56,217 nucleotides of DNA from Chara braunii (taxonomy: Eukaryota > Streptophyta > Charophyceae > Charales > Characeae). Below the pieces are notes generated by a model. It made no database searches and had not been told where the DNA came from. It saw only the letters and a program-made list of their open reading frames with translations. The stretch lies in contig BFEA01000247.1 in the NCBI GenBank assembly GCA_003427395.1, positions 1,067,548 to 1,123,764 of the forward strand, in the 5' to 3' direction. The translations under genes and the position numbers were made by a program. Within the stretch, counting starts at the first letter, position 1. Each line of letters begins with the position of its first letter. Of this stretch, positions 10,985 to 20,656 are shown piece after piece.

Positions 10985-13320
10985 GGGGTGTTTTGGCGGG
11001 GGCGGTGTCGAGCGCATCGGTCCGGCACCGCACGCGGCGGCGCGGGACCCTCTCGGCCGCGTCACGCAGGAGTTGGACCTACCTCGTCACGAACGCGCAG
11101 ATGGAGCTTTCTTAGGCCGCTCCGGCCGAGTGCGCCAGCCATACCTCTCGCGAGCCCCTACGACAGGATAGGGCCTACGCGAGGCACAACTTACCTCCAC
11201 CTTACGGGAGTTGTAACCTCCCTTCGGTGGGCGTATCCCCGCCGAGCTACCAGTCCATAATACGAAAGCCACTTGGTTGCAATCGCAGAGGTGGACCAGT
11301 CGAGGGCGTTTCTCGTTCGCTGTAGCATAGGGGGTACGCGCGGTAATACGCCTACCGAACCCGCACGCGAACCGACATCTTGGGGGGCTGAAGTCCCAAG
11401 CGCGACTCATCGTCGGTCGACTAGGACGCATCCCACACCCCACGCGCACACCACTCTAACAATCACACGACAACAACACGCACACATACACACGGAACGA
11501 CACAACGCAAACACGCGACAACGGTCCTAACCCCTCGGTAGCCAACCCATAACTTCCCGACGCGGAAATAGGATAGGCGTCGCGCGCGAGACTTAGTATA
11601 AAAATCGCGCGGACACAGGGCTTACTCATATCGACTCGCGATGCAAGCGCACGCAAGCGGTCGCAACGATGGCGTACCACGTGGTACCCATACTCGTGCG
11701 GTCCTCGTTAATCTTGAGGGTCGCGTTCGACACTCAAGTGTCGGCTGACACGCGCCTTGAGGGTTAATCTCTCGACGCTGGACAACCGCCAAGCGCGGTT
11801 GAAGACCACACACCCTCTTCTGCACCCTTATGCAGGGTGGGTGGTACACAGGCCCATGCCTGTGGTGGTAGTCGTCTCTCGCGGCCCTAGGGGTGAGTCC
11901 TCCCCGGGGCCTGGGCGAAAGTCAAGGGGGTTGACTTTGACGGCTGCCACGGACTACAACGTCCAACCATAGAAATCTCTAAGAAGCAACAAGACTCGCA
12001 TGAACCCAAGAAGAGGGGATAGGGCAAAGGTCTCCTGGCCCTTAAAACAAAAACTCATGGCCTTGGGACACACTTCCCCTCTATGGGCGGTGCCGGCGGC
12101 CTATAATAATCCCAAGCGCTGCGCCTGCGCGCAAGCCCGGCGGTCCCATAACTTTTAGACGCCGGGGGCGGCAAGGCGTCGCGCGCAGGGCTCTGATATA
12201 AAACTGCGTGGCCGCAGGCCAACCCTATGCCAACCACTGATGCCAATCATATGTGGTAACCGCGGCTTAGGCCTCGCGATATTGAATCGCTGAAGGAACT
12301 CATCGCGAGGGATTATCCCTCACGATATTTGAACGGCTGAAGGACACGCCGTTCGGCCCTCGCAACGTTCCCGCCTTTCAGGTGGAGTGTCCCGCCGACC
12401 AAAGTAAGTAGGCTCTATGCAAGGGGAGGCTCCTCCTCTTCAGGGCCTAGGGCTTGGGGTGTCCTGGACAAGGACCTCGAATCCTGGCCCAGGACAAACG
12501 TCCGACTAAGAAAGCCCCAAGACGCAAATAGGCAGAAGGGAGGGTCCCAACTCTCACGCGGTTGTTAACATGGCCTCTTAGGCCTCTCGAACACTTATCA
12601 TACGTATATCCATGCACACATACGAAAGGGGAATAGAGTTATGACGATTACTTCTCACAGGCACAGTGGGACTCCTCACAACCATGTATATGTATATGGA
12701 ATCGTAGGCAACCCAAATCCAAATCCGAGCCACAGGACATACCTGCAACCACACCAAGAATCAAGCGACCAAACACGCACTACGCGGAGTCAACTCCAAC
12801 CATTCTCTATGCTCATACCCCTTCGCTTTAGCCATGCAGGCCCCAACTGCCAGTCCAACCAACCTCAAATAAATACTCAGTACCTTTGTTAAATGGCCAT
12901 TCAATAAAAGTCCGGGTGAAACCCTCAACAAACAGTAAAACCCACCATGGCTAAAGCCTTTTAGGTTGAGTATGGGGAATGAGTTGAAATTGAGTCGAAG
13001 ACCGACGAATCGACAACCGACCTGTTATCAGTGCTAACAGATGACGATCCTCGTAGGATCGAGCCGAAACTAGTCCAAATCTTGAATCAATTCGATCAAG
13101 ATGGCCTGTAACACAAGACAGGTCAATCCCCAGGCTAAACCTATAAGTCCATGGAAAATAATCCCCATATCACGATTCCACTCAAATCACCTTAATTAAC
13201 TAAGCCTGAATCTACCTATAAGCCGTGCCCAAAGCAAAGGTAGACCCCGACATAATCTCCCCTATTCAGGATGGACTGCCGGAATCGCCACCTGTCAAAA
13301 TATAATCTAACTCCTCTAAA
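10985..13320. repeat. GC-rich non-coding block dense in perfect hairpins
   Basis: No gene is seen. Perfect short inverted repeats follow one another closely: CAACCGC/GCGGTTG (11,783-11,801), CACCCT/AGGGTG (11,823-11,839), CACAGGC/GCCTGTG (11,847-11,864), AAAGTCAA/TTGACTTT (11,918-11,938), CCTCGCGAT/ATCGCGAGG (12,272-12,310), GAACGGC/GCCGTTC (12,331-12,354), CTGTTA/TAACAG (13,022-13,040) and GATCCT/AGGATC (13,046-13,060). The loops at 12,281-12,301 and 12,338-12,347 both contain TGAAGGA. Stem sequences differ from hairpin to hairpin. Confidence 0.7.
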
Positions 13321-13324
13321 TCAA

Positions 13325-13870
13325 GAAAATTTCGGCAGCGCTTCCCGTAGGAAAAAACGCCTTTCCAAAGTTTATATCAGCCCAACTATGAAAACAGAAA
13401 ATAATCTCCAACTCTGGAAAGTCAAATTTTGTCTAACTCCCTGAATTAGTAAAACTTCGGGCGGCATTCCCCTTAGAAAGGGAGATTTTTCAGATTTACA
13501 CTAAGTCAGATGTGAACTCAAAAGACAACTTGAGTTCAACTTAGACAAGATTTAGCTAGCTCCTTAGTTTTGCAGAAATTTTGGGAGCACTCCCTTTAGA
13601 AAAGTGTTATTCCAAAATTTATACAAAGCTAAGTCCAGAACCTGGAAATAACTTTGACTTCTCAAAGTCCAATTTTGTCTAACTCTCTGAACTAGCAAAA
13701 ATTTGGGCAGCACTCCCTTTAGGAAAGGAGACTTTCCAAATTTTTACTAAGTCAGATATAAAGAATAGACAAGTTTGAACTTTGACAATTCAAAAGTTGA
13801 CTAACTCCTTGGATTTGTAGAAATTTTGGCAGCGCTTCCCGTAGAGAAAGTGGCTTGCCAAGATTTATAC
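13325..13870 (+). repeat. Five diverged ~125-bp repeats, each with a hairpin
   Basis: Units begin near 13,326, 13,450, 13,576, 13,698 and 13,821. Each has the order A/T-rich left arm, GGCAGCRCTYCCY, TAG, a short purine stretch, right arm, then TTTATAC or TTTACAC. The arms pair perfectly in unit 3 (AAATTTTGG/CCAAAATTT) and unit 4 (AAAATTTGG/CCAAATTTT). In unit 5 they pair over 11 bp with one G-T (AAATTTTGGCA/TGCCAAGATTT). Units 1 and 2 pair imperfectly. No coding frame is conserved. Confidence 0.75.
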
Positions 13871-14170
13871 AAAGCCAAGTATAATAAAAGATCCCAGAAA
13901 ATGCAAGAATTGATCTACGTAAAATAAAGTCAGCTCAGAAAATGCAGGAATTGACCTAGCTCCTATTGCTCTAGCACGTGGCGAGCCTCTAAAGCAACTA
14001 CCTGTCAACCTGAAACCCAGACCACGTAATAAACTCACTCAGCCATATGCAAACCAAACCACAAAGGTAAGTACTCTCACCAACCCTAAGCTCCTTTAGC
14101 AAACAATAGTTCATGCTTCCTTTGTGCGGTATCCCTTCATACCCAACTTACATAAGGCATAGGCCACGGC

Positions 14171-15090
14171 ACCTGAACTTACAGAGCGCGCCCAACTTAG
14201 CCAGGCCCAAGGTCAGAATACCTAAACTTATAGAGCGTTCTGACTTGGCCAGGTATACACAAACAGAGGGCACAACTAGTTTCTCTCTTCTTTGGGCGTC
14301 TGACTAGACCACTCTAGTCGCCTTGAACTGTTTAAATAACCAAATTATATATACCTCTCTGAACGCAGTCTTCAAAGGGACATAAGGCTGAGCCGCTCAA
14401 CTTAGAACACTGCTCAGCCTGCCCACGTTTACCTCCAATTATATCTCTTCAGTTATACTCTCTTCAGTTATGATAAGCTATAGTCAGGCTACCTAAACTT
14501 ATAGAGCGGCCTGACCAGCCTGTTCGTAATAGCATAGTAATACAATATAGCCAAGTTATATCCATTGGGTTCCAACATGTGCGAGGCATCGAGTCAGACT
14601 ACCTAAACTTATAGAGCGGTTGATCCTCAACCAGGTTCGTTTCTCTCTAATCCAATCTGTGCGAGGCAGTGGGACAAGCTTCCTTAACTTATAGAGCGGC
14701 TGTCCCCTGCCAAGATTATCCCCTCAAAACAAGACAAGAGAAGGGTTGAACCACCTAAACTTATAGAGGGGTTCGGACCTCCTTGTTCAGAACCAAAGAA
14801 ACTGAGAGAACCCCAAGTAAACGAGGCAACCCAAGGTACCTAAGCTTATAGAGCGCCTTGGGTCCCTGAAAGTCACTCACAGTCAAACCCTCACAAGTCA
14901 GAGCAGTCAGGACACCTAAACTTATAGAGCATCCTGACCCTCCACGCAATTCACAGCACCAGGCCTCCCCAAACCTATGGGGGCATCCCAGCCTCCAGAG
15001 CTTCAGGCTACCTAAACTTATAGAGCGGCCTGAGGCTTCATGCAAACCAATAATAAACAAAGCGCTGGGCTTCCCCAAACTTAAGGGGAC
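14171..15090 (+). repeat. Array of hairpins with one conserved loop and covarying stems
   Basis: The loop ACCTAAACTTATAGAGCG or a 1-3 base variant occurs at 14,171, 14,220, 14,491, 14,601, 14,681, 14,753, 14,838, 14,914 and 15,010. Flanks are self-complementary but differ: CCAAGGTCAGAA/TTCTGACTTGG (one bulge), GTCAGGC/GCCTGAC, GGCAGTGGGACAAGC/GCTGTCCCCTGCC (two bulges), TTGAACC/GGTTCGG (two G-T), ACCCAAGG/CCTTGGGT, GTCAGGA/TCCTGAC and CTTCAGGC/GCCTGAGG (one G-T). The copies at 14,171 and 14,601 pair weakly. Shortened relatives with CCCC...GGGG arms are at 14,967 and 15,073. A related hairpin AGGCTGAGC/GCTCAGCCT with an 18-base loop lies at 14,385-14,420. I recognise no known RNA or element family. 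Confidence 0.8.
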
Positions 15091-15099
15091 CTCCCAACC

Positions 15100-17830
15100 T
15101 TAGTGACCCAGTCAATCTGCACACAATACTGCCTTCCTCCCAACCTTCCCCCAGATGCAACCATTTCATTCATAGTCTACTTTCAGGCAATCAACAAACC
15201 CTGAAACTGAGATTGCACACACACTCCTTTACTTTAGTCTGACTTGAGTCCTGACAGTCAAACCAAAATCAGAGTACATGATCCACACAATATGCTCTAC
15301 GACCTCCTCATAAACCCTCGCCCGGACGCTTCACCCCGGGTAAGCCGCCTGTCCGACCGTATTCGGCAGCAATCCAACAATCCAAAACAGACTCAGCAAC
15401 TGTCACAGCGAAGGTCGCAGATAAGACCGAGCACCGAGCGAGCAGTGGCCACGGCCGCGCCCCGGCAAGTGCAGCAAAATACTACGAACGTTAGCTCAGT
15501 AAACCGCGGCCCATCCAATTGCCCACTTCAGTAGGCAGCCCCCACTCCTTTCGCTGGACACACCCGACACGATATGTCGTCTGGGTTCATCTCCCTTGTC
15601 TCCGCCATAGCACCTTCCCACCGACGAGTCAAAACGACTAACTTTAACCTCTAACTTTAACACCACCACCGTCCTCGTCCCACCTCAGGGCCTCGTATCC
15701 GAGCCCTTGCTCGCTCAGTTCGACCGGGGGCGATCAAGCAATCCGTTCCACCTTACGGCCCCTGCTTCCTTCGTCGCCTGCTGCGCAACACCATCTCCCT
15801 GTAGCCCAAAAACGAACCCCTTATCCCCAAATCCAATCCCAATTTGGGGTCGCCGGCCCCGAAAACCCTCGATACGGCTCCCCCTTCCCCCTAGATTTCT
15901 CAGTAATGAGCGAACGCTTGTTTCTCCCTCCCCATCTCTACTCCATCCTTTCTCCGCTTCCTCAGGTGAACCCGGCGTACAAAGGTGCCCCGATTTGTCC
16001 GCCCCTCCCTCGGCTCAGCGCTCACCGCTGTCTGAGCTCCTCAACCGTCCCTTCCGCATCGTCGCTCCACTGCGCTGCCATTCGTCGCCCTCCGCCTCGC
16101 AGCCCCCTGGCCATCGTTCGCCATCCCAGACTTTACCTCCGCCTGCACTCAACGCGCTCCCTCGTCACACCCCGCCTCGTCCCGTCCTTTCCCGCTCGCT
16201 ACTTCCTGCGCGTCGCCCGGCTAACGCTGTTGTCAACAACGGCTCGCCCGAACTGCGCAGTCCGACGGTCGTCGAATGCCGAGCAAAAACATCGGCCTGT
16301 CGGACTCCCTCCTACTTTATGCACATCGCTCTTGCGTAGGGGCCAGCTAATCTTTTCTGCATAGTCCGAACTCGCCCCCCCCCCCCTCTCTCTATTTCGC
16401 TAGCGCGCGTGCATCTAACCCGGCTTGCGTCCTGGTCCACCCACCGATCCGACCGCGGTCCCCTTAGTACCCCCGCCAACTTCTGCAGGTACCCCGAAGG
16501 GTTTCCGACCGAGGCTGCCTCCCCCTACCTCGTTTTGTGTCCGGGTTCAATCCCGGACTTACCCGGGGTCATACAGACCTCCTCTTTATCGCTCCAGATC
16601 TTACAGATGCCCCCGGAAGACATCACCTCGAGCCAGAGCCCCCACGGCCCCTTTCCCTTTTGCCCGTACCCGGCGCGATCTGCGTCCGGGTCCGTTCCGA
16701 GCTTATACAGTTAGTCGAACAGCTTCCCCCTATCTCCCACTCTCCCCACCGGCCGCGTCAACAAGTTGACCGGCCTCGAAAAAACAGGAAAAGGGCGAAG
16801 ACGCAAAAGATAGAAAAAAACCCCGTTCCCTTTTTCCTCTTGCTTACCCCTAGCTCGTCTCGTGTCCGGGTTCATTCCCGACTTTCATATAACGCCCTCG
16901 CCCCGCTGTCTTACGGATCTCATCGATCCGATCTTTCCTGAGGCTCCGAAGGCTCGCGCACCTTAGCCTGCTTCGCGACCAGGGGCGGCCTTGGATCTGT
17001 CCGCCTACACCATTCCTCAGCAGCTGCCGCCGCAGATCTCCCCGATACTCCGCCAGAGTCATCACACGTGCCAACGCCCCATCGCGCCCCCAAAGGTTAG
17101 TCGGGCCCCTTTTTCATGCCCCCGCCCCGTTCCCCATCCGGGTTCATCCCTGGTCCTACCCGCACATATCCTCTCCTGCTGCATACGTCATACCCCCCGC
17201 AATCACCATGCGGACCCATTTTCCATCGGTTCAGCAACATACCCTACCGCGCTGATTTCTTAGGCCCGCGACCCGTCTCAAAACCTGCGCCAGCCCCAAA
17301 AAAGGGCAAATAATGGGGTGGGACGCGACCCTGCCCCTAGGAAGAAACCCTACCAGGACCGGGGCACCGGACCCACCCCCAGTTCCCCTTACCTCCGCAG
17401 TGTGGACCCGCGACCGGACCCCCCTCCTTCCTGACAAAACAAAAGGGGGATAGTCCCGCGGGACCCTCAACCCCTTCGCTTCTTGCCGCTCCATCGCTCC
17501 CATGTCCCCGTTAGCTGGCCTCGTTCCCCGTACCTCCGCCGCAGTAGTCCGATGTCGTAACCAATAGGGCTAAGCCCAAGCCTGGTACCAGCAGGCGCGG
17601 CCTCCCATATAACGTGGTGCCGCGCGGCGTCCCGGGCCAGGATACCGCCCGGCTACCCTTTCGGCCCAAAATTATACCCACGGCTCCTAGGTGCCGGCGC
17701 CGGCCTACCACCCTACGCCATGGCCGTCCTATACACCTATCGGCGCGCCAGCCCCACCACTAGGCCGCACGCACTGATCAAAAGCAAACTTCCATTCCCT
17801 AACCAAGGTCATAACGCGGTCCGGGTCGGT
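15100..17830. other. CpG- and pyrimidine-rich non-coding stretch
   Basis: The plus strand is C/T-rich with many CpG. The long frames (for example 15,707-16,339) are Pro/Ser/Arg-rich in more than one frame, as expected from composition. Three spaced copies of a T-arm-like hairpin are visible: GTCCGGG-TTCAAT-CCCGGAC (16,539-16,558), GTCCGGG-TTCATT-CCCGAC (16,864-16,882) and a weaker CCGGGTTCATCCC (about 17,138-17,150). A C homopolymer lies near 16,374-16,386. No gene is supported. Confidence 0.5.
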
Positions 17831-18780
17831 CGGCTACCCCGACCGCCCGCTCGAATAGGGAAAATCACACGCGCGCCTTAAAAATCGCGCGCCCACGTAC
17901 TCCCTATCGGGACATGGCAGACCTTTGCCTACGTGCGGGCGACCTTCACTTTTTCCCGCACGGGCACTCAAAATCCAGGCTAACCGAGCCTTTTTGTCAC
18001 TTGCAAAAACCAGGGCGGATACCCTTGTAAGGGTATTCGCACTGACAACGGGGTTCGGGTAGCCCCGCGGCGGGGGTCCGGGGGTGAAACCCCTACCCTG
18101 GCTTGGGCCCCGGGGATCCCCGCGTGACAACCTTGCCAGCCTGGAGGGCTTCTAGTACCATTCGAATAAATTATTGAGTGGTCGTTAGTGGGATGGTGGT
18201 GGAACCATCCAAAGGAGTATCCTCTGATTGAAGTTTGACAGATATTAAACCTGGTGTTTTTCCAACTAGTGCGAAAAAATTTAGCTATTAGAAGCATCTG
18301 CCCGAATTTCTTTCTTTTGACTATGTTAACTGTTTCAGAAAGACCTAGGTGGTTGTATATTTGGATGTCTTTTGCTGTGGTAAAGTTTTTTGGAAATGTG
18401 AATGACTTGGAAGTCGTTTAATGGGGCCCGGGAAGGTTGTCAAAGCAGAAACCCTGGCAAGGTTATCTGCCTTGTGTTTTTAAACGTCGGGCGATGTTCA
18501 ACTGTTGACGAGGCTTTCTTTGAATGACTTGACTTGATGAGAACACGGTTCTTTCCAAAGTTTATTCTGACCAAGCCTATGACCGAGAGGCTAAAACTTT
18601 TTCTAAAGTCTGAATGCTTGCAACCTGCGAGAAGCGATCGTGAGGACTGGACAATATGACCAGTCACGGGTCACAGTTGGCAAGGCTGCAAGGATGTACG
18701 GTCATTGGAATGTTGAAATTTGAAACCTATTTTATTTAAAACTATGACAGCCGCGCGTTTCAAGGTCTATATGGCTAAAC
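17830..18780. other. Right edge of the GC block and spacer; no gene seen
   Basis: GGCGGGGGTCCGGGGGT at about 18,069-18,085 resembles the GC text left of the assembly gap (10,077-10,105), so 10-18.1 kb may be one element with related ends. A hairpin GGATGGT/ACCATCC is at about 18,190-18,209. Composition changes sharply after about 18,130. No coding frame is convincing. Confidence 0.4.
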
Positions 18781-19056
18781 GAGCGACCGCGTCGTGTGTA
18801 CGGCCGCGGCACAAATGGTGCGGAGGTTCACATTCATTTGTTCCAAGAACTTCCTTCGTCGGACTTGAACTCGCGTCGAGGTGGTAAAGGGGTAGTATCC
18901 TACCCTTTAGGTTGAACACACGGTAGGCTTAGGGATGGGCAGCCAGCCTGATGAGTGATAAGAGCAGGCAAGACCTGTTAGGCCACAAGCTGGGTGCCTG
19001 CTGGGGACAAGCTATTCATATTGAAGAGCTTCTCTTGATTGGTGTGGAACAGGAGC

Positions 19057-19112
19057 TAGCGCAGTAGGTAAACATATCAAACTTTCACCCAACAAGTACT
19101 AGGATCGAATCT
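19057..19112 (+). promoter_or_regulatory. Pol III-type A and B boxes (repeat copy 1)
   Basis: TAGCGCAGTAGG (19,057-19,068) fits the A-box consensus TRGCNNAGYNGG at every position. GGATCGAATCT (19,102-19,112) is close to a B box, two mismatches from GGTTCGANTCC. The 33-bp gap is tRNA-like. A full tRNA cloverleaf is not evident, so this is better read as a tRNA-derived promoter than a tRNA gene. Confidence 0.55.
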
Positions 19113-19550
19113 CAAGGCCCCTTATTGGCGCTAGCTCCCTTTTATCGGAGCGGCCTTGGGGCCAAAGTCGTCGGAGCGCGATCGATTTCGATTGCTAGAT
19201 CAACGAGATCGCGCGACCAAAATCGGATGCGCTGAGATTAACATGGCATCTGAGTAAGCATGGCATGCATAAAAGAGCAACCGCGTCGTGTGTACGACCG
19301 GGGCACAAATGGTGCGGAGGTTCACAATCATTTGTTCCTAGAACTGCCTTCGTCGAGCTCGAACTCGCGTCGAGGTGGTAAAGGGGCAGTATCCTACCCT
19401 TTAGGTTGAACACACAGTAGGCTTAGGGATGGGCAGCCAGCCTGATGAGTGATAAGAGCAGGCAAAACCTGTTAGGCCACAGGCTGGGAGCCTGCTGGGG
19501 ACAAGCTATTCATATTGAAGAGCTTCTCCTGATTGGTGTGGAACATGAGC

Positions 19551-19606
19551 TAGCGCAGTAGGTAAACGTATCAAACTTTCACCCAACAAGTACTAGGATC
19601 GAATCT
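19551..19606 (+). promoter_or_regulatory. Pol III-type A and B boxes (repeat copy 2)
   Basis: The second repeat copy keeps the same A box (19,551-19,562) and B box (19,596-19,606) unchanged with the same spacing. The sequence between them differs from copy 1 at about one position. Confidence 0.55.
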
Positions 19607-19822
19607 CAAGGCCCCCTTTTGGCGTGAGCTCCCTTTTATCGGAGCGGCCTAGGGGCCAAAGTCGTTGGAGCGCGATCGATTTCAATTGCTAGGTCAACGA
19701 GATCGCGTACCAAGATCGGATGCGCTGAGATTAACATGGCATCTGAGTAAGCATGACATGCATAAATTGAGAGTGGATATATATATATGTATATATATAT
19801 ATAAATATATAATTCAACACAA

Positions 19823-20646
19823 ATGATTAATCAGGGGATTCTCGGGAAATTTCCTACTACTGGCATGGTAGGTGTAGTTCCAGGCAACATAGGTAAGGGA
19901 ATCCTTGGTAGATTTCTTGTTGACACTACATTAGACACGGTGGATCAAGGAATTCTTGGGAGATTCCCTGTCGACACTACTTTAGGTATAGTTTCTCATA
20001 ATAATCATCGACTCTTCTCTGCTTTTTCTTCCCAACCTCATCTACACGACGATTCCACACGTCGCGTTGATTGGATTCGGCACTGACCTCTACTCTGCAG
20101 GCACTTGGCGCGCAAGAGGCAGTTGCAACAACTTAACACGGCGATTCAAACAGAGCATTTTGAATTGCAGCTGAGAGGCGTTGATCAGCAGGCACTGCAA
20201 TCAGGTATGGACCCTCTCTTTGTCCGGGGAGTGATCTATGCTATCGTTCATATCCCCTCTGGGCATCTTTAAATAGGTCAGACTATGCACTCCTCGCATC
20301 AATGTTTGCAGGAACATTGGCATGTTTGTCGTTCTGCTGCGGAGTTTCGGCATCGCCGGCCCTACAGTATCATGTCTTGTCAAAACCCCTTCAATTTTGC
20401 AGTCTGGCCCTTGGAACGTATTGACCCGGCCCTTTACCATACATCGCAAGGTCTTGTTGACCGTAACCTTTTTTGACTGGCTGCTACAACACGGGAAGCC
20501 TATTGGGTACGCCGGTTGTGGACTCTTTGTCCAACTGGTCTCAACGCTGTCCTGCCGCTTGCTCGCCTGCCTGCAAGAAGACGACAACGTCGTCCTCATT
20601 GGTGGACACAGACAGGCCCTCGTCCGTCAGACCATCAACAGTCCTA
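19823..20646 (+). other. PLE 5' region, uncertain coding or spliced leader
   Basis: A frame from 19,823 to 20,086 repeats the peptide QGILG[KR]FP about three times. Possible 3' splice sites occur at CTCTGCAG (20,093-20,100) and GTTTGCAG (about 20,304-20,311), and a possible donor CAG/GTATGG lies near 20,202. PLEs are known to retain introns, so this could be a spliced 5' part of the element's ORF. I cannot join these pieces with confidence. Confidence 0.3.
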
Positions 20647-20656
20647 GCCTATTGAT

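Larger units (their letters stand above)
18781..19768 (+). repeat. Two tandem ~494-bp repeats upstream of the PLE
   Basis: Copy 1 starts with GAGCGACCGCGTCGTGTGTA at 18,781 and copy 2 with GAGCAACCGCGTCGTGTGTA at 19,275. They are nearly identical to the end (GTAAGCATGRCATGCATAAA). PLEs often carry tandem pseudo-LTR copies, so this pair may be the 5' repeat of the adjacent retroelement. It could also be an unrelated SINE-like tandem, since no third copy is seen downstream of the PLE. Confidence 0.85.

Noticed and set aside
9941-11260. Long frames of 300-400 codons on both strands
   Set aside because: They are open only because they cross the run of Ns.
14171-15090. CRISPR-like array, because of the regularly recurring 18-base motif
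   Set aside because: The spacing is irregular (about 50-270 bp), the flanks are inverted repeats and not unique spacers, and the context is eukaryotic with no cas genes.
15707-16364. 210- and 152-codon overlapping Pro/Ser/Arg-rich frames
   Set aside because: Two frames are open at once in C/T-rich, stop-poor DNA; composition explains them.
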